Assembly: GCA_000169115.1 (NCBI GenBank)
Contig: AAVV01000002.1
Location: forward strand, 186,001-250,000
Reading direction: 5' to 3'
DNA length: 64,000 nucleotides
Origin: a marine gamma proteobacterium HTCC2080
Lineage (GTDB): Bacteria; Pseudomonadota; Gammaproteobacteria; Pseudomonadales; Halieaceae
The notes beneath the pieces are model-generated. The model ran no database searches and was not told the DNA's origin. It worked only from the letters and a program-made list of their open reading frames with translations. The position numbers were made by a program, and so were the translations under genes. This document shows positions 19,572-29,226 of the stretch, piece by piece. Each line of letters opens with the position of its first letter. The first letter of the stretch is position 1.

Positions 19572-19725
19572 GAACTCTCCTTCCAAGAGATATTTGCTAA
19601 GGTTTGCAACAGCGTCTGTCGGGTTGCGCGGGCAAGCATAACCACAGCATACTTAGTGATCAAACTTTTACGAGTAATTGTCCAGACGGACAACGTCATT
19701 TCAGTTGTATTTCTAAGGGGTCCAC

Positions 19726-20745
19726 TTGAGCACACAAACGTTAGATCTTTCTAAACTCAGTGATTGGATGAAAAAAAATGTTTGTGACTTCAGCGGCCCA
19801 CTGTCGGCTGAAAAATTTGCTGGCGGGCAATCAAACCCCACGTTTAAGCTTTCTGCGGGCGACCGGAAATTTGTTCTTCGTCGCAAGCCTCCGGGCCAGC
19901 TTTTAGCCTCCGCCCACGCAGTCGATCGTGAGTTCCGAGTCATTGCTGCACTCCAAGACACCGACGTGCCCGTGCCAGGTGCGGTAGCGTTGTGCAAGGA
20001 AGACGAAATTATCGGGTCTATGTTTTACCTTATGGAATACTTAGAAGGCCGCGTTTTTTGGGATCCGGTGTTACCCGAGCTCAACAATGACGAGCGCAGC
20101 GCAGTTTATGACGATATGAATCGTGTGCTTGCGGCCATGCATAGTATTAATGTGGCCGACGTTGGCTTGGGCGATTATGGACGGCCCGGCAATTACTTTG
20201 AGCGTCAAGTGGGCCGTTGGACTAAGCAATACCGGGCGTCAGAAACCCAAACCGTACCCGCGATGGAAGAACTCATGGCCTGGCTGCCAGAAAATATGCC
20301 TGCCGAAGATGACCGTGTAGCGCTGGTGCATGGCGACTATCGTTTGGATAACGTGATGTTTCATCCCACTGAGCCAAAAATTATCGCGGTGTTAGATTGG
20401 GAACTCAGTACCCTAGGCAACCCTATCGCTGACCTAGCCTACCAAGTCATGGCCTGGCAACTTCCGCGTGATGCAGGAATCACTGGCTTAGCCGGTATAG
20501 AACGCAAACCCTTAGCGATCCCAGAGGACAACAGCTACGTCACGAGTTACTGTGAACGGACCGGCCGCGATGAAATAAAGCATTGGAATTTCTATTTGGC
20601 GTTTTGCTTTTTCCGCCTTGCAGCAATTGTACAGGGCGTAAAAAAGCGTGCACTTGATGGCACGGCTTCAAGTGCCGAGGCAGAGAGCCGCGGTAATCTC
20701 GTGCAACCACTCGCTGAACTAGGCATGTCGTACATGAAAGACTAA
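19726..20745 (+). CDS. Aminoglycoside-phosphotransferase-fold kinase (ACAD10/11-like)
   Basis: A 339-residue kinase-like protein starting at a TTG with AAGGGG upstream. The N-lobe has KFAGGQSNPTFKLSAGDRKF and VLRRKP; the catalytic loop is LVHGDYRLDNVMFHP and the metal loop VLDWELSTLGNP. This is the APH-fold family found fused to acyl-CoA dehydrogenases in ACAD10/ACAD11, where it phosphorylates 4-hydroxyacyl-CoAs. Its place among acyl-CoA ligases and a crotonase fits that role, although no acyl-CoA dehydrogenase gene is present in this window. It is convergent with the patatin gene. Confidence 0.88.
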   Translation: MSTQTLDLSKLSDWMKKNVCDFSGPLSAEKFAGGQSNPTFKLSAGDRKFVLRRKPPGQLLASAHAVDREFRVIAALQDTDVPVPGAVALCKEDEIIGSMFYLMEYLEGRVFWDPVLPELNNDERSAVYDDMNRVLAAMHSINVADVGLGDYGRPGNYFERQVGRWTKQYRASETQTVPAMEELMAWLPENMPAEDDRVALVHGDYRLDNVMFHPTEPKIIAVLDWELSTLGNPIADLAYQVMAWQLPRDAGITGLAGIERKPLAIPEDNSYVTSYCERTGRDEIKHWNFYLAFCFFRLAAIVQGVKKRALDGTASSAEAESRGNLVQPLAELGMSYMKD

Positions 20746-20773
20746 CCCGATCGGTTTGGATTTAGGTTTAGCC

Positions 20774-22426
20774 TCAGTGTGTCACTCTCACGGCCTTTCT
20801 CACTGGCTTTTGCGCCACCTTAGATGTCTCTGCAGATTTGCCTGAGCCTGCGCGGCCACTCCTAGGCTTCATAGGAACACGAGTAGAGTCAGACCTACCG
20901 CTGAGCCTTTCGCGCTGTGCAAGGGTAGGGGCTGGTCTGCGACGCGAGGAACGGGGCTTCCTGACCGCAGCCGGGTCGGGACGCAAATCACCGTATTCGT
21001 ATCGATAAAGAATATCTTCCAACGTTCGCGAAATTTGGGTGCAGCGCCTGATAGCTTCAACTTTTTCGTAACAGGCGTGCGCGCCATGGTGGGTTAGCCG
21101 AATCAACTCTTCTTCATTGAGGTGTGACAACAAGCGCAGTGGGTTAGCGAGCCTAAAGCTTGGCATAATATTGATGTCACCCGTGTATTCTTGATCCATG
21201 AGCGCATGTAGACCGTGTAGCATCATATTGAAGCGCGGCCACTTGTCTCCACGCTTCTGAGCTAGACCTCTATAAAAATTGAGAAACTCCCTTCCAACAC
21301 CAACACCTAAAGCCCCTGCTGCCTTAGACAGGCCTCCGCGGTCTTCATCTTTGGAAATAAAAGCTGTAGCAATAGGGTTTACCATGCTTACGATGTGGTG
21401 GTTCGTACCAAACAAGCGGGACAACCGTTTGGCAGGTAAATCGTCCGCCACAGACCCGTCTATCCAACGCCGCCCCGGCAAATACGGCTGCGGCTCACCG
21501 TGAACATTGCGAGCCATCAACATCACAGCGGGAAAAACGCCTGGAACTGCGCAAGAGGCCATAACGGCGGATCGTATGTAAACGTTAGGCGAGGTCACTG
21601 CATTTAGCAGCCGCGATCGCTGGTGTGGCTCAGCGGGTGCAATGGTAATACTGACCTGCCTGCCAGTTTTTGCATAAGCCTCTTCAAATGTTGAATTGGG
21701 AATCAAGCGCTCAACAAGCTGCTCAAGATCGTCGAGAGAAATACTAGGGCCGCCCGTTAATAATTTGCGTAGGAAGCCGGTATCTTCTTTCGCGCCATTT
21801 TGTAGTATCGCGAGCTCTTCAAGATCGGCCACTTCATCATCAGTGTGACAAGCCAGCACCCCTGCGACGAGAGCCCCCGCACTTGAGCCAGAAATGACTC
21901 TCGGAAGCAGGCCCTGTTCCAGTAAAACGTTAACGACCCCCAGGTGAAGAAAGCCTAGAACGCCACCGCCACTGAGCATTAACGCTGAGCGACCAAAGCA
22001 AATGTTGGCCCGATAGAAGAAATCCATTTTTTGCTGCGCAGGAATAATGCCGTCATCGAGTTCAGCCAGTAATTTTAGCGAGGCGTCGATTTCATCAATG
22101 TAATCTTCTATGAGGCGCTTCGTACCGGCCTTAGCCATTCGATACAGCACGCCCTTACCCATGCCACCCATGTTGCCATGGATACCTTCATTGAGTGCGT
22201 AAAGTAGGCCCTGGTGGTCTGACCGAGCACGCAGATTTCTTAGCCGATCGAGTCGCAGACGAATTTGTGCGTAGTCATACAGGTCCGTGTGCTCTATATG
22301 CCGCCAGTCTGTCATCCCCGTAAGATCGTCGTGATCACGAGCTGCACCTAGCCAATCGGCGTAGTTCTCGCTATTGGCCATGTCCCGTGCCAACGCTTTG
22401 AGCTTCCGTTTATTCCGCACCCTCAC
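20774..22426 (-). CDS. Patatin-like phospholipase/TAG lipase with DUF3336
   Basis: A 550-residue lipase. The N-terminal about 150 residues match the DUF3336 region found before the patatin domain in yeast Tgl3/4/5-type triacylglycerol lipases. The patatin domain contains the oxyanion motif SGGGVLGFLHLG, the nucleophile elbow GSSAG, and the Asp of the dyad in WIDGSVADD. The last about 70 residues are rich in Arg, Ser and Pro and look disordered. Together with nearby acyl-CoA ligases this suggests mobilisation of storage lipid or wax, which is an inference. Confidence 0.9.
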   Translation of the reverse strand: MRVRNKRKLKALARDMANSENYADWLGAARDHDDLTGMTDWRHIEHTDLYDYAQIRLRLDRLRNLRARSDHQGLLYALNEGIHGNMGGMGKGVLYRMAKAGTKRLIEDYIDEIDASLKLLAELDDGIIPAQQKMDFFYRANICFGRSALMLSGGGVLGFLHLGVVNVLLEQGLLPRVISGSSAGALVAGVLACHTDDEVADLEELAILQNGAKEDTGFLRKLLTGGPSISLDDLEQLVERLIPNSTFEEAYAKTGRQVSITIAPAEPHQRSRLLNAVTSPNVYIRSAVMASCAVPGVFPAVMLMARNVHGEPQPYLPGRRWIDGSVADDLPAKRLSRLFGTNHHIVSMVNPIATAFISKDEDRGGLSKAAGALGVGVGREFLNFYRGLAQKRGDKWPRFNMMLHGLHALMDQEYTGDINIMPSFRLANPLRLLSHLNEEELIRLTHHGAHACYEKVEAIRRCTQISRTLEDILYRYEYGDLRPDPAAVRKPRSSRRRPAPTLAQRERLSGRSDSTRVPMKPRSGRAGSGKSAETSKVAQKPVRKAVRVTH

Positions 22427-22652
22427 CTCATACCACTATAGGATCAGCGCCAAGCTTATTACTGTTGGGCCTTCGGGTATATGGACTGAGACAATTAATG
22501 CTCGAAAAATCGGAGCGACCGACAACTTATTTTCATTAAATGCATATTTATCAGTTGTTTAAAAGCTTAACTGAAACTAAATTATCAATTTATACTGAAG
22601 TATTTACAGCCCAACACCCGAGCCACTAAAACCAAGGCTTCAGACACTACCA

Positions 22653-24188
22653 TCACGTATTTTTGTTCCGATACGCCTCCATCAAGTGGCGCTTGTAGAG
22701 CTTTCCGTTATCCATTCTTGGCAGCTGCTCCATGAAATCTAAATTTCTGGGAATTTTGATGTGAGACAACCGTTCTTGTAACCACTCCTTCAGCTCTAAG
22801 GCCGTTTCGTCGGTAGCATCACCCCAGTTGGCGGGCTGCACAACGGCTTGAACAGTCTCACCAAATTCATCACATGGAACGCCAAAAACTGCCACATCGG
22901 CGACTTTGGCATGATTGATGAGTAGGTTTTCAATCTCTGCAGGATAAATGTTGACGCCACCCGATATGATCGTGAAGTTCTTTCGATCGGTAAGATACAA
23001 ATAACCCTCTTCATCGAGGTACCCCATGTCACCTACAGAGGTCCAGCCATCTTTGTTGTAGGCTTCAGCGGTTTTATCAGGCTCATTGTGATACTCAAAC
23101 TTATTTGCAATATCGGAAAACCAGATTCCTCCGACCTCGCCAGCTGGTAGCTCATTACCCTCCTCGTCCAATACGTGAGGAACGCCAAACAGCGGACGAC
23201 CAACCGAGCCTTTGTGGTTTAGCCAATCATTAGAGTCAATCAGGGTGAAGCCCGCCCCCTCACTCGATGAGTAGTATTCGAGGATCACAGGACCCCACCA
23301 ATCAATCATTTGCTCTTTTACATCAATGGGACACGGCGCTGCGGCGTGTATCGCCATCTGCATCGAGCTAGTATCGAACTGGGTCCGCTGCGCCTCAGGG
23401 AGCTTGAGCATTCGAACGAACATTATTGGCACCCATTGGCTGTGGGTGATGCGATGCTCCTCTATTATTTCCAATGCACGAAGGGCATTGAACTTTTCCA
23501 TGATGATGGAGGTGCCACCCGTATCCAGAACAACCATGTTGTAGTGCAAAGGCGCGGCGTGATACAGCGGCGCAGGAGACAGGTACGTTGTCTCCGGACC
23601 AAACCCAAAAGCGGCTCCCAAAGACAACGTCAAGGGCAATGGCTCATCAAAAACCTCGGTGTAGGGCTTGTTATAAACCCCCTTGGGCTTTCCTGTGGTT
23701 CCCGATGAATACAACATCGTTGTACCCATAGATTGGTCATCAATAGCGGTTATAGGTAATGTATCAACGGTTTCCTCCCAAGAGAGAAACCCATCTTCAA
23801 TGCCGCCTATCATATAAAAATGCTTGAGCGCAGCAGCGCTACCAATCATATGAACCGCCACAGATGCCAGTGAATGCGACGCAACAAACAATTTGGCCCC
23901 ACAGTTCTCTAAAATATAAGCCGTTTCATCTTCTTTGAGATGCGTGCTGATTGGCGTGAAGATAATGCCAGACCGCATGGCACCCGTCGTAATTTCGAGA
24001 AACTGCCGACAGTTTTCCACCATAATGGCGACGTGATCACCAGACTTAAGCCCGCAGAGACGAAACAAGTGGGCGATCTGATTACTCCTAGCCTCTAATT
24101 CACCATAGGTGACCATCTCTCCGGAGTTAGCCATGATGAAGGCGGGTTTGTGTGGGGTTTCAGCTGCAGTAATTGATATATGGGGCAT
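22653..24188 (-). CDS. Acyl-CoA synthetase (ANL superfamily)
   Basis: A 511-residue adenylate-forming ligase, different from the one at 17868. Motifs in order: [45 protein letters not shown] followed by [20 protein letters not shown], and the C-terminal lysine loop [15 protein letters not shown]. The start ATG at 24186-24188 is 72 bases from the start of the divergent DUF1445 gene. The acid substrate cannot be inferred. Confidence 0.9.
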   Translation of the reverse strand: MPHISITAAETPHKPAFIMANSGEMVTYGELEARSNQIAHLFRLCGLKSGDHVAIMVENCRQFLEITTGAMRSGIIFTPISTHLKEDETAYILENCGAKLFVASHSLASVAVHMIGSAAALKHFYMIGGIEDGFLSWEETVDTLPITAIDDQSMGTTMLYSSGTTGKPKGVYNKPYTEVFDEPLPLTLSLGAAFGFGPETTYLSPAPLYHAAPLHYNMVVLDTGGTSIIMEKFNALRALEIIEEHRITHSQWVPIMFVRMLKLPEAQRTQFDTSSMQMAIHAAAPCPIDVKEQMIDWWGPVILEYYSSSEGAGFTLIDSNDWLNHKGSVGRPLFGVPHVLDEEGNELPAGEVGGIWFSDIANKFEYHNEPDKTAEAYNKDGWTSVGDMGYLDEEGYLYLTDRKNFTIISGGVNIYPAEIENLLINHAKVADVAVFGVPCDEFGETVQAVVQPANWGDATDETALELKEWLQERLSHIKIPRNLDFMEQLPRMDNGKLYKRHLMEAYRNKNT

Positions 24189-24260
24189 CAGGGCTCTCGC
24201 AATGGTATGTTTCTCCCACTATACAAGAGCGCGCAGCGAGTTAAAGCAAAGGAGATAAAA

Positions 24261-25064
24261 GTGAGCATTGGAGACCCTCTTAAGCTTATGGCACCCGAGC
24301 AGCTGCGGCTTGCTGCACGTCAAGGCAAATTCAATAAACCTACTAGCGGTATGGCCCCGGGTTTCGTGCAATGCAATTTAGTGATTGTCCCCCAGCATTA
24401 CGCCGGAGATTTCGCGGATTTTTGTCGGCGCAATCCAAAGCCCTGTCCACTTCTAGCAGTAAGCCCCAGGCCCGGTGATTTTAGCCTACCCGAGCTTGGA
24501 CTTGATATTGATGTGCGCACTGACATACCCCGATACAGGCGCTGGGAAGATGGTGTTCTCGTCGACGAACCGAGCCACCTGCTTGATCACTGGACTGACG
24601 ACCACGTCGCCTTTGCATTGGGCTGTTCGTTTTCTTTTGAAGAAGCACTCCTTGCTGGAGGGCTTGAGATTCGGAATATTTCTGAGGGCGTCAACGTACC
24701 GATGTTTCGCACTAATCAGCCCTGTGCATCCGCTGGGCCTTTTGCAGGTAATCTAGTCGTTAGCATGCGGCCCATGAAGCCCAAGGACGCCATTAGAGCC
24801 ATCCAAATTTGCACCCGTTTCCCCGCAGTTCACGGCGCCCCTGTGCACTTTGGCGACCCTACCCAGATCGGCATTGGGGACCTTCAGCAACCCGATTTTG
24901 GCGACGCAGTATCGATAAGAAATAACGAAGTTCCGCTATTCTGGGCCTGCGGGGTCACACCGCAGGTAGCACTAGAAAATGCCAAAATACCCTTGGCTTT
25001 TACCCACGCTCCCGGTTACATGCTGGTATCCGATAAACTCAATACAGGACTTGCCGTACTGTGA
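24261..25064 (+). CDS. DUF1445 protein (YcsI/D-glutamate cyclase N-domain family)
   Basis: About 267 residues from the GTG at 24261, chosen because an AGGAGA ribosome-binding site lies seven bases upstream; a longer frame from 24180 would run into the divergent gene's start. The protein reads as the DUF1445 family (B. subtilis YcsI): [33 protein letters not shown], and the late [11 protein letters not shown] and [11 protein letters not shown]. In mammals this domain is joined to DUF4392 in DGLUCY, which turns D-glutamate into 5-oxo-D-proline. It is the first gene of the seven-gene operon and overlaps pxpA by four bases (GTGA). Older annotations call it a putative hydro-lyase. Confidence 0.88.
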   Translation: MSIGDPLKLMAPEQLRLAARQGKFNKPTSGMAPGFVQCNLVIVPQHYAGDFADFCRRNPKPCPLLAVSPRPGDFSLPELGLDIDVRTDIPRYRRWEDGVLVDEPSHLLDHWTDDHVAFALGCSFSFEEALLAGGLEIRNISEGVNVPMFRTNQPCASAGPFAGNLVVSMRPMKPKDAIRAIQICTRFPAVHGAPVHFGDPTQIGIGDLQQPDFGDAVSIRNNEVPLFWACGVTPQVALENAKIPLAFTHAPGYMLVSDKLNTGLAVL

Positions 25065-25855
25065 AAGCTGTAAAAAGCGTCGTAAGGCGCAGCCGAAAAA
25101 AACAAGCCAACCAAGCAAACATCAAACTCAACTGTGATTTGGGCGAAGGTTTTGGTGCCTATACCATGGGCTGCGATGAGGAGATCATGCCGCTCATTGA
25201 CTCTGTAAACATTGCCTGCGGCTTTCATGGCGGTGATCCGTCTATCATCCGTCAGACTGTCCTACTCGCCAAACGCCACAAAGTCGAAATGGGCGCCCAC
25301 GTCGCTTATCCAGATTTACAGGGTTTCGGACGTCGCTCAATGAATATAAGAGGTCAGGAGCTGATCGACTGCATTCAATACCAAATATCTGCACTAGATG
25401 GGATGGCGCGCACTCATGGCGGCCGTGTTACCTATGTCAAACCTCACGGCGCGCTATATAACGACATGAATACCGATGAAGCACTTGAAAGAACGGTCAT
25501 GCATGCCGTTGCCTCATGGCATCGCCCTCTTGAACTGGTTCGACTCGCCACCCCCCGCGATAAAAAGTCGGTTGAGACCGCCTTTGAATACGGTCTGAGC
25601 CTGCGTTTTGAGGCTTTTGCTGACCGAGGCTATACCCGAGCAGGCTACCTAGTGCCGCGAGATAAACCTGGGGCTGTATTAGATGTCGCCGCCGCCGTTG
25701 CTCAAGCGAAAGCCATCGCCTCGGGCACACTGCGCAGCGTAAAGGGACACAAACTCAATATTGTCCCAGACACGCTCTGTGTTCACGGTGATACCCCAGC
25801 AGCGTTTGACATGCTTAAAGCAATTCGCTCAGCGCTGCAAACACCCGCAGACTAG
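25061..25855 (+). CDS. pxpA: 5-oxoprolinase subunit A (LamB/YcsF family)
   Basis: Component of the ATP-dependent prokaryotic 5-oxoprolinase PxpABC, which opens 5-oxoproline to glutamate. The 264 residues include the family's N-terminal signature [16 protein letters not shown], the run [24 protein letters not shown] and the C-terminal CVHGDTPAA. The GTG start overlaps the stop of the DUF1445 gene. Before the conserved core there are about 20 residues rich in Lys/Arg that most family members, as I know them, lack; no later in-frame start sits in that stretch. Confidence 0.95.
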   Translation: MKAVKSVVRRSRKKQANQANIKLNCDLGEGFGAYTMGCDEEIMPLIDSVNIACGFHGGDPSIIRQTVLLAKRHKVEMGAHVAYPDLQGFGRRSMNIRGQELIDCIQYQISALDGMARTHGGRVTYVKPHGALYNDMNTDEALERTVMHAVASWHRPLELVRLATPRDKKSVETAFEYGLSLRFEAFADRGYTRAGYLVPRDKPGAVLDVAAAVAQAKAIASGTLRSVKGHKLNIVPDTLCVHGDTPAAFDMLKAIRSALQTPAD

Positions 25856-25858
25856 GGT

Positions 25859-26545
25859 ATGCAGTGTAGCCATGCCGGTCTAACAGGCATCCGATTGAGT
25901 CACGATGACTCCCCTAGCCCGGCTGTCACCGCTAGCCTCATCGCGTTACGGGATCGACTGAATTCGAAATTTCCCAAGGGACTGACCGACTGTGTGCTGG
26001 GCTACCGCACCCTGACCGTATTTTTTGATCCTGCCGAGCTCTCTCGAGAAACTTTACTTGGCGCCATTAGTGACTTGGACGGCAAACTGGACGTCGCATC
26101 GAATAATAGCGAATACTCAAGCCGGACCATCGAGTTGCCCGTTTGGTATGCCGAGGAATCAGGTCAAGACTTATCGACTGTTGCCAAGCGCAGCGGGCTA
26201 TCCGTGGCTGCAGTTATCGAGCTGCATTCCAGCACTGCATATAATGCCTATGCCACGGGTTTTGCGCCGGGTTTTTGTTATCTGGGTGAAGTCTCTGAAC
26301 AATTGGAAATGCCACGTTTAGGAACCCCTCGACGGGCAGTCCCACCAGGAAGCGTCGCGATCGCAGACCGGCAAACAGCTGTCTACCCTTCACGCTCCCC
26401 GGGTGGGTGGCATTTGTTAGGACGCTGCCCCCTCCCACTCTTCGATCTAGAGCAAACTCCTCCGGGCTTAATCTCCGTGGGTGATCAAGTATCATTTAAG
26501 CCCATCTCTCGAGATGAATTTCTCTCCATGGGCGGCAGGTTGTGA
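25859..26545 (+). CDS. pxpB: 5-oxoprolinase subunit B (KipI family)
   Basis: Second subunit of PxpABC; in B. subtilis the relative KipI was first known as an inhibitor of the sporulation kinase KinA. The 228 residues show the family core FAPGFCYLGEVSEQLEMPR, the run VPPGSVAIADRQTAVYPSRS, and GGWHLLGRCPLPLFD. The ATG starts 3 bases after the pxpA stop and the gene's end overlaps pxpC by four bases (GTGA), so it is part of the same translationally coupled unit. Confidence 0.95.
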   Translation: MQCSHAGLTGIRLSHDDSPSPAVTASLIALRDRLNSKFPKGLTDCVLGYRTLTVFFDPAELSRETLLGAISDLDGKLDVASNNSEYSSRTIELPVWYAEESGQDLSTVAKRSGLSVAAVIELHSSTAYNAYATGFAPGFCYLGEVSEQLEMPRLGTPRRAVPPGSVAIADRQTAVYPSRSPGGWHLLGRCPLPLFDLEQTPPGLISVGDQVSFKPISRDEFLSMGGRL

Positions 26546-27522
26546 CTGGGCTTCGCGTAGTCAAAACGGGCTTGCTAGCCACCGTGCAAGACCTAGGTCG
26601 AGTTGGCTACTTAGGGCATGGGATCACTGCAGGTGGCGCTCTAGACGCATTTTCATTGCGATGTGCTAATCGACTGCTCGGGAATGCTGATCACGTCGCA
26701 GGACTCGAGATAGCGTTGACGGGCCTGACTTTAGAGGCGACCTGCAATCTGCAGCTGGCCTTGTGTGGTGCCTCCGCCACGCTCTCCATCAACGGCGAAG
26801 AGCAATTCATGGATCAAGCGCTATGGGTATCAGCTGGGTCGACTATCACTATTGGCAGAGCCTTAACCGGCACTTACAGCTACCTAGCGATTAAGGGCGG
26901 AGTATCAACGCCGCAGGTTCTTGGCAGCCGCAGTACAGTGGTTCGAGAAGGTATAGGTGGGCTGAATGGCCAAGCTTTAAAGCCGGGAGACTTTTTGCCG
27001 ATCACGGGTTTAGACAACTCAGCAACTGCCCAATCCCCGACGCGTCACTGGCAGCGACAGCTTCAAGCCAAACCAGCCGCTCAAAATGATATTCTGCGCC
27101 TAAGATTTTTACCGGGATTACACTACGACGATGTTATCCAAACCTGCAGAGATACTTTGTGTGCCCAAACATTTACCCTTTCTGGTGCCGCAAATCGTAT
27201 GGCCGCTCCTCTGATTGGCAATCCGGTAGATACTGGACTGACAAAACTTTGGTCAGAACCCACCTGCCTGGGCTCGATTCAAATACCACCCGATGGGCAA
27301 CCTTTAGTGCTTTTAAATGATCGCCAAACCATGGGGGGCTACCCTCAGTTAGGCGTGATCATTCCACTTGATCGGGTGCGGCTCGGCCAGGCAAGACCGG
27401 GACACAAGGTTCGGCTTGAAGCAATGACACTGGCGGCGGCTGAGCAAGTCGTTTGGTTACACGAGCACTACGAGGAAACCCACCTTAAGGCCCTTGATCG
27501 TCTAGGAGGCACCTCACCTTGA
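26542..27522 (+). CDS. pxpC: 5-oxoprolinase subunit C (biotin-dependent carboxylase-like, KipA family)
   Basis: Third subunit of PxpABC. The 326 residues begin with the typical VVKTGLLATVQDLGRVGYLG and AGGALDAFSLRCANRLLGN, contain YLAIKGGVSTPQVLGSRST, and near the C-terminus DRQTMGGYPQLGVIIPLD. The domain resembles allophanate hydrolase subunit 2 and urea carboxylase parts. A GTG start overlaps the pxpB stop; its own stop overlaps the next gene by four bases. Confidence 0.95.
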   Translation: MTGLRVVKTGLLATVQDLGRVGYLGHGITAGGALDAFSLRCANRLLGNADHVAGLEIALTGLTLEATCNLQLALCGASATLSINGEEQFMDQALWVSAGSTITIGRALTGTYSYLAIKGGVSTPQVLGSRSTVVREGIGGLNGQALKPGDFLPITGLDNSATAQSPTRHWQRQLQAKPAAQNDILRLRFLPGLHYDDVIQTCRDTLCAQTFTLSGAANRMAAPLIGNPVDTGLTKLWSEPTCLGSIQIPPDGQPLVLLNDRQTMGGYPQLGVIIPLDRVRLGQARPGHKVRLEAMTLAAAEQVVWLHEHYEETHLKALDRLGGTSP

Positions 27523-28367
27523 CCTCGCTAGCCGACACTAGCTGCCTCCTAGAGCGGGCTCTAGTTGCGAGGAACCCAAGAGGGATGCGCCAAGTGCAAG
27601 AGTCGCAGCCACCGGGCTATCTTTTGCGTGCTGCGCAGAGGGTTGTTGCGGCCGAAGGCAATATCATTGTTTGTACTGGGTTTCCTGTGGCGGGCACCTT
27701 TGAAACCGACGGCCCTCCTGGAGCTTTTGCGCTCTATCATTTTTTGGAAAGTCTTGGAACCAAACCTTGGTTGCTGACAGGTGATGCCATAATTCGTGCT
27801 CTGGGGGAATCCATTAGAACTTGGCCTTTAGTCAGTTTCGACTATGAAGGCGCCCATGCCGAGGCACAGGGACTACTTCTTGATCTTGCGCCTTCACTCA
27901 TCGTTATGATTGAAAGACCTGGTGCCGCAGCAGATGGACGTTTCTACAATATCGCAGGAAAAGATATCACTGCGCATTGTCGACCCGTCGAGCCTCTGTT
28001 AGAGCTCGCAAGCTGTCCCGTTATTGCTATCGGGGACGGCGGCAATGAGGCGGGCATGGGACGCGCCGGGCAAATACTCGACACGCTTGATATAAAGCCA
28101 GCAAGTGTTGGGTGTGATGAGCTTATTGTAGCCGATGTCTCCAATTGGGGAGCCTATGGATTAATAGCTATGGCAGAGGCAATTTGTGAACGACCCGTTC
28201 TCGATTGGCTCGATAGCGATGCGCTTTTGCAGCGGTGTGTAGACCTAGGCGCGGTCGACGGCGTCAGCCATGAGCCGACCAACACAGAAGATGGCTTTAA
28301 AGCTGCAGTGGGCGAAGCACTTGTCGAAGAAATCAGGCAGATAATCAGTAGAGGTAAAGCAACATGA
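27519..28367 (+). CDS. DUF4392 protein (D-glutamate cyclase C-domain family)
   Basis: A 282-residue protein of the DUF4392 type, the C-terminal domain of mammalian D-glutamate cyclase (DGLUCY). Visible conserved stretches are VCTGFPVAGTFETDGPPGA near residues 50-70, LIVMIERPGAAADGRFYNI, IAIGDGGNEAGMGR (glycine-rich, nucleotide- or anion-binding-like) and VADVSNWGAYGLIAM. Its placement after pxpABC, with the DUF1445 gene before pxpA, brackets the 5-oxoprolinase genes with the two halves of a D-glutamate cyclase. It overlaps both neighbours by four bases, so the cell likely makes these proteins in fixed ratio. Confidence 0.88.
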   Translation: MTSLADTSCLLERALVARNPRGMRQVQESQPPGYLLRAAQRVVAAEGNIIVCTGFPVAGTFETDGPPGAFALYHFLESLGTKPWLLTGDAIIRALGESIRTWPLVSFDYEGAHAEAQGLLLDLAPSLIVMIERPGAAADGRFYNIAGKDITAHCRPVEPLLELASCPVIAIGDGGNEAGMGRAGQILDTLDIKPASVGCDELIVADVSNWGAYGLIAMAEAICERPVLDWLDSDALLQRCVDLGAVDGVSHEPTNTEDGFKAAVGEALVEEIRQIISRGKAT

Positions 28368-29218
28368 CCATCGCATACCTAAACGGTAAGTTTGTGCCTT
28401 TAGAGGATGCGCGTATCTCTCCAATGGATCGCGGCTTCCTTTTTGGTGACGGTATTTACGAAGTAATACCCTGCTACGAGGGACAGCTCGTTGGCTTCCA
28501 GCGACACATGCAACGGTTTGATCAGGGCCTCGCTGCGATTCACCTCGAAAATCCAATGTCAGACGTGGAATGGCAATCACTCTTCCACGAATTAACGTCG
28601 CAAAACCAAGGTGAGTATCAAGGTGTTTATTTGCAAGTAACACGCGGCGCTTCTGCTGTTCGAAACCATCGTTTTCCTGCTGATTGCCAGCCCACCGTGT
28701 TCGCCTATACCTTCAACGTAAATGCGCCCTGTAATGGTGACCCTGCTACAGCTACGTGTTACCGCGTGGCAACTGCTCAAGATCGCCGATGGAAGCGCTG
28801 CGATATTAAATCCGTTGCGTTACTTGGCAATGTGCTGCACATGATGGAAGGTGTTGACGCTGGCGCGGATGAAATCATTCTATTCAACGAACAAGAAGAG
28901 CTCACGGAGGCGGCTGCCTGCAATGTTTTTATTGTTCAAGATGAATCGGTGATCACCCCACCCTTAGATGTCGAAAAACTACCGGGAGTTACGCGAAACA
29001 TGCTGATCGATATTTTGCGCGGTCAAGATTGGCGGGTAGAAGAGCGCGCAATTAGCCGCAGAGAAGTTACGAACGCAGACGAGGTTTGGCTAACCAGCTC
29101 CACTAAAGAAATTGCGCCGGTAATCGACATCGACGGACAAAGCGTTACTGATGGTAAGCCCGGGCCTGTATGGGCAGAAGCACAATCACTGTTTGCACGT
29201 CATCGTTTCAGCGCTTGA
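28364..29218 (+). CDS. D-amino-acid transaminase (class IV aminotransferase)
   Basis: PLP enzyme that exchanges amino groups between D-amino acids, typically D-alanine and 2-oxoglutarate giving D-glutamate and pyruvate. The 284 residues fit fold-type IV. The N-terminal MDRGFLFGDGIYEVIPCYEG matches D-amino-acid transaminases better than branched-chain ones. The PLP lysine is K149 in CDIKSVALLGNVL, the phosphate region is ELTEAAACNVFIV, and LPGVTRNMLIDI follows. It overlaps the DUF4392 gene by four bases and precedes alanine racemase by 8 bases, the genetic setting expected for D-Ala/D-Glu exchange. Aminodeoxychorismate lyase is excluded as a likely role because a separate pabC is present at 48.4 kb. 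Confidence 0.88.
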   Translation: MTIAYLNGKFVPLEDARISPMDRGFLFGDGIYEVIPCYEGQLVGFQRHMQRFDQGLAAIHLENPMSDVEWQSLFHELTSQNQGEYQGVYLQVTRGASAVRNHRFPADCQPTVFAYTFNVNAPCNGDPATATCYRVATAQDRRWKRCDIKSVALLGNVLHMMEGVDAGADEIILFNEQEELTEAAACNVFIVQDESVITPPLDVEKLPGVTRNMLIDILRGQDWRVEERAISRREVTNADEVWLTSSTKEIAPVIDIDGQSVTDGKPGPVWAEAQSLFARHRFSA

Positions 29219-29226
29219 GATAAATC

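Noticed and set aside
24180-24260. Upstream ATG start for the DUF1445 gene
   Set aside because: It would overlap the divergent acyl-CoA synthetase start and lacks a ribosome-binding site, whereas the GTG at 24261 has AGGAGA at ideal distance.
28364-29218. Reading this class IV enzyme as branched-chain aminotransferase or second PabC
   Set aside because: The N-terminal motif and operon context fit D-amino-acid transaminase, and a pabC in classical position exists at 48.4 kb.
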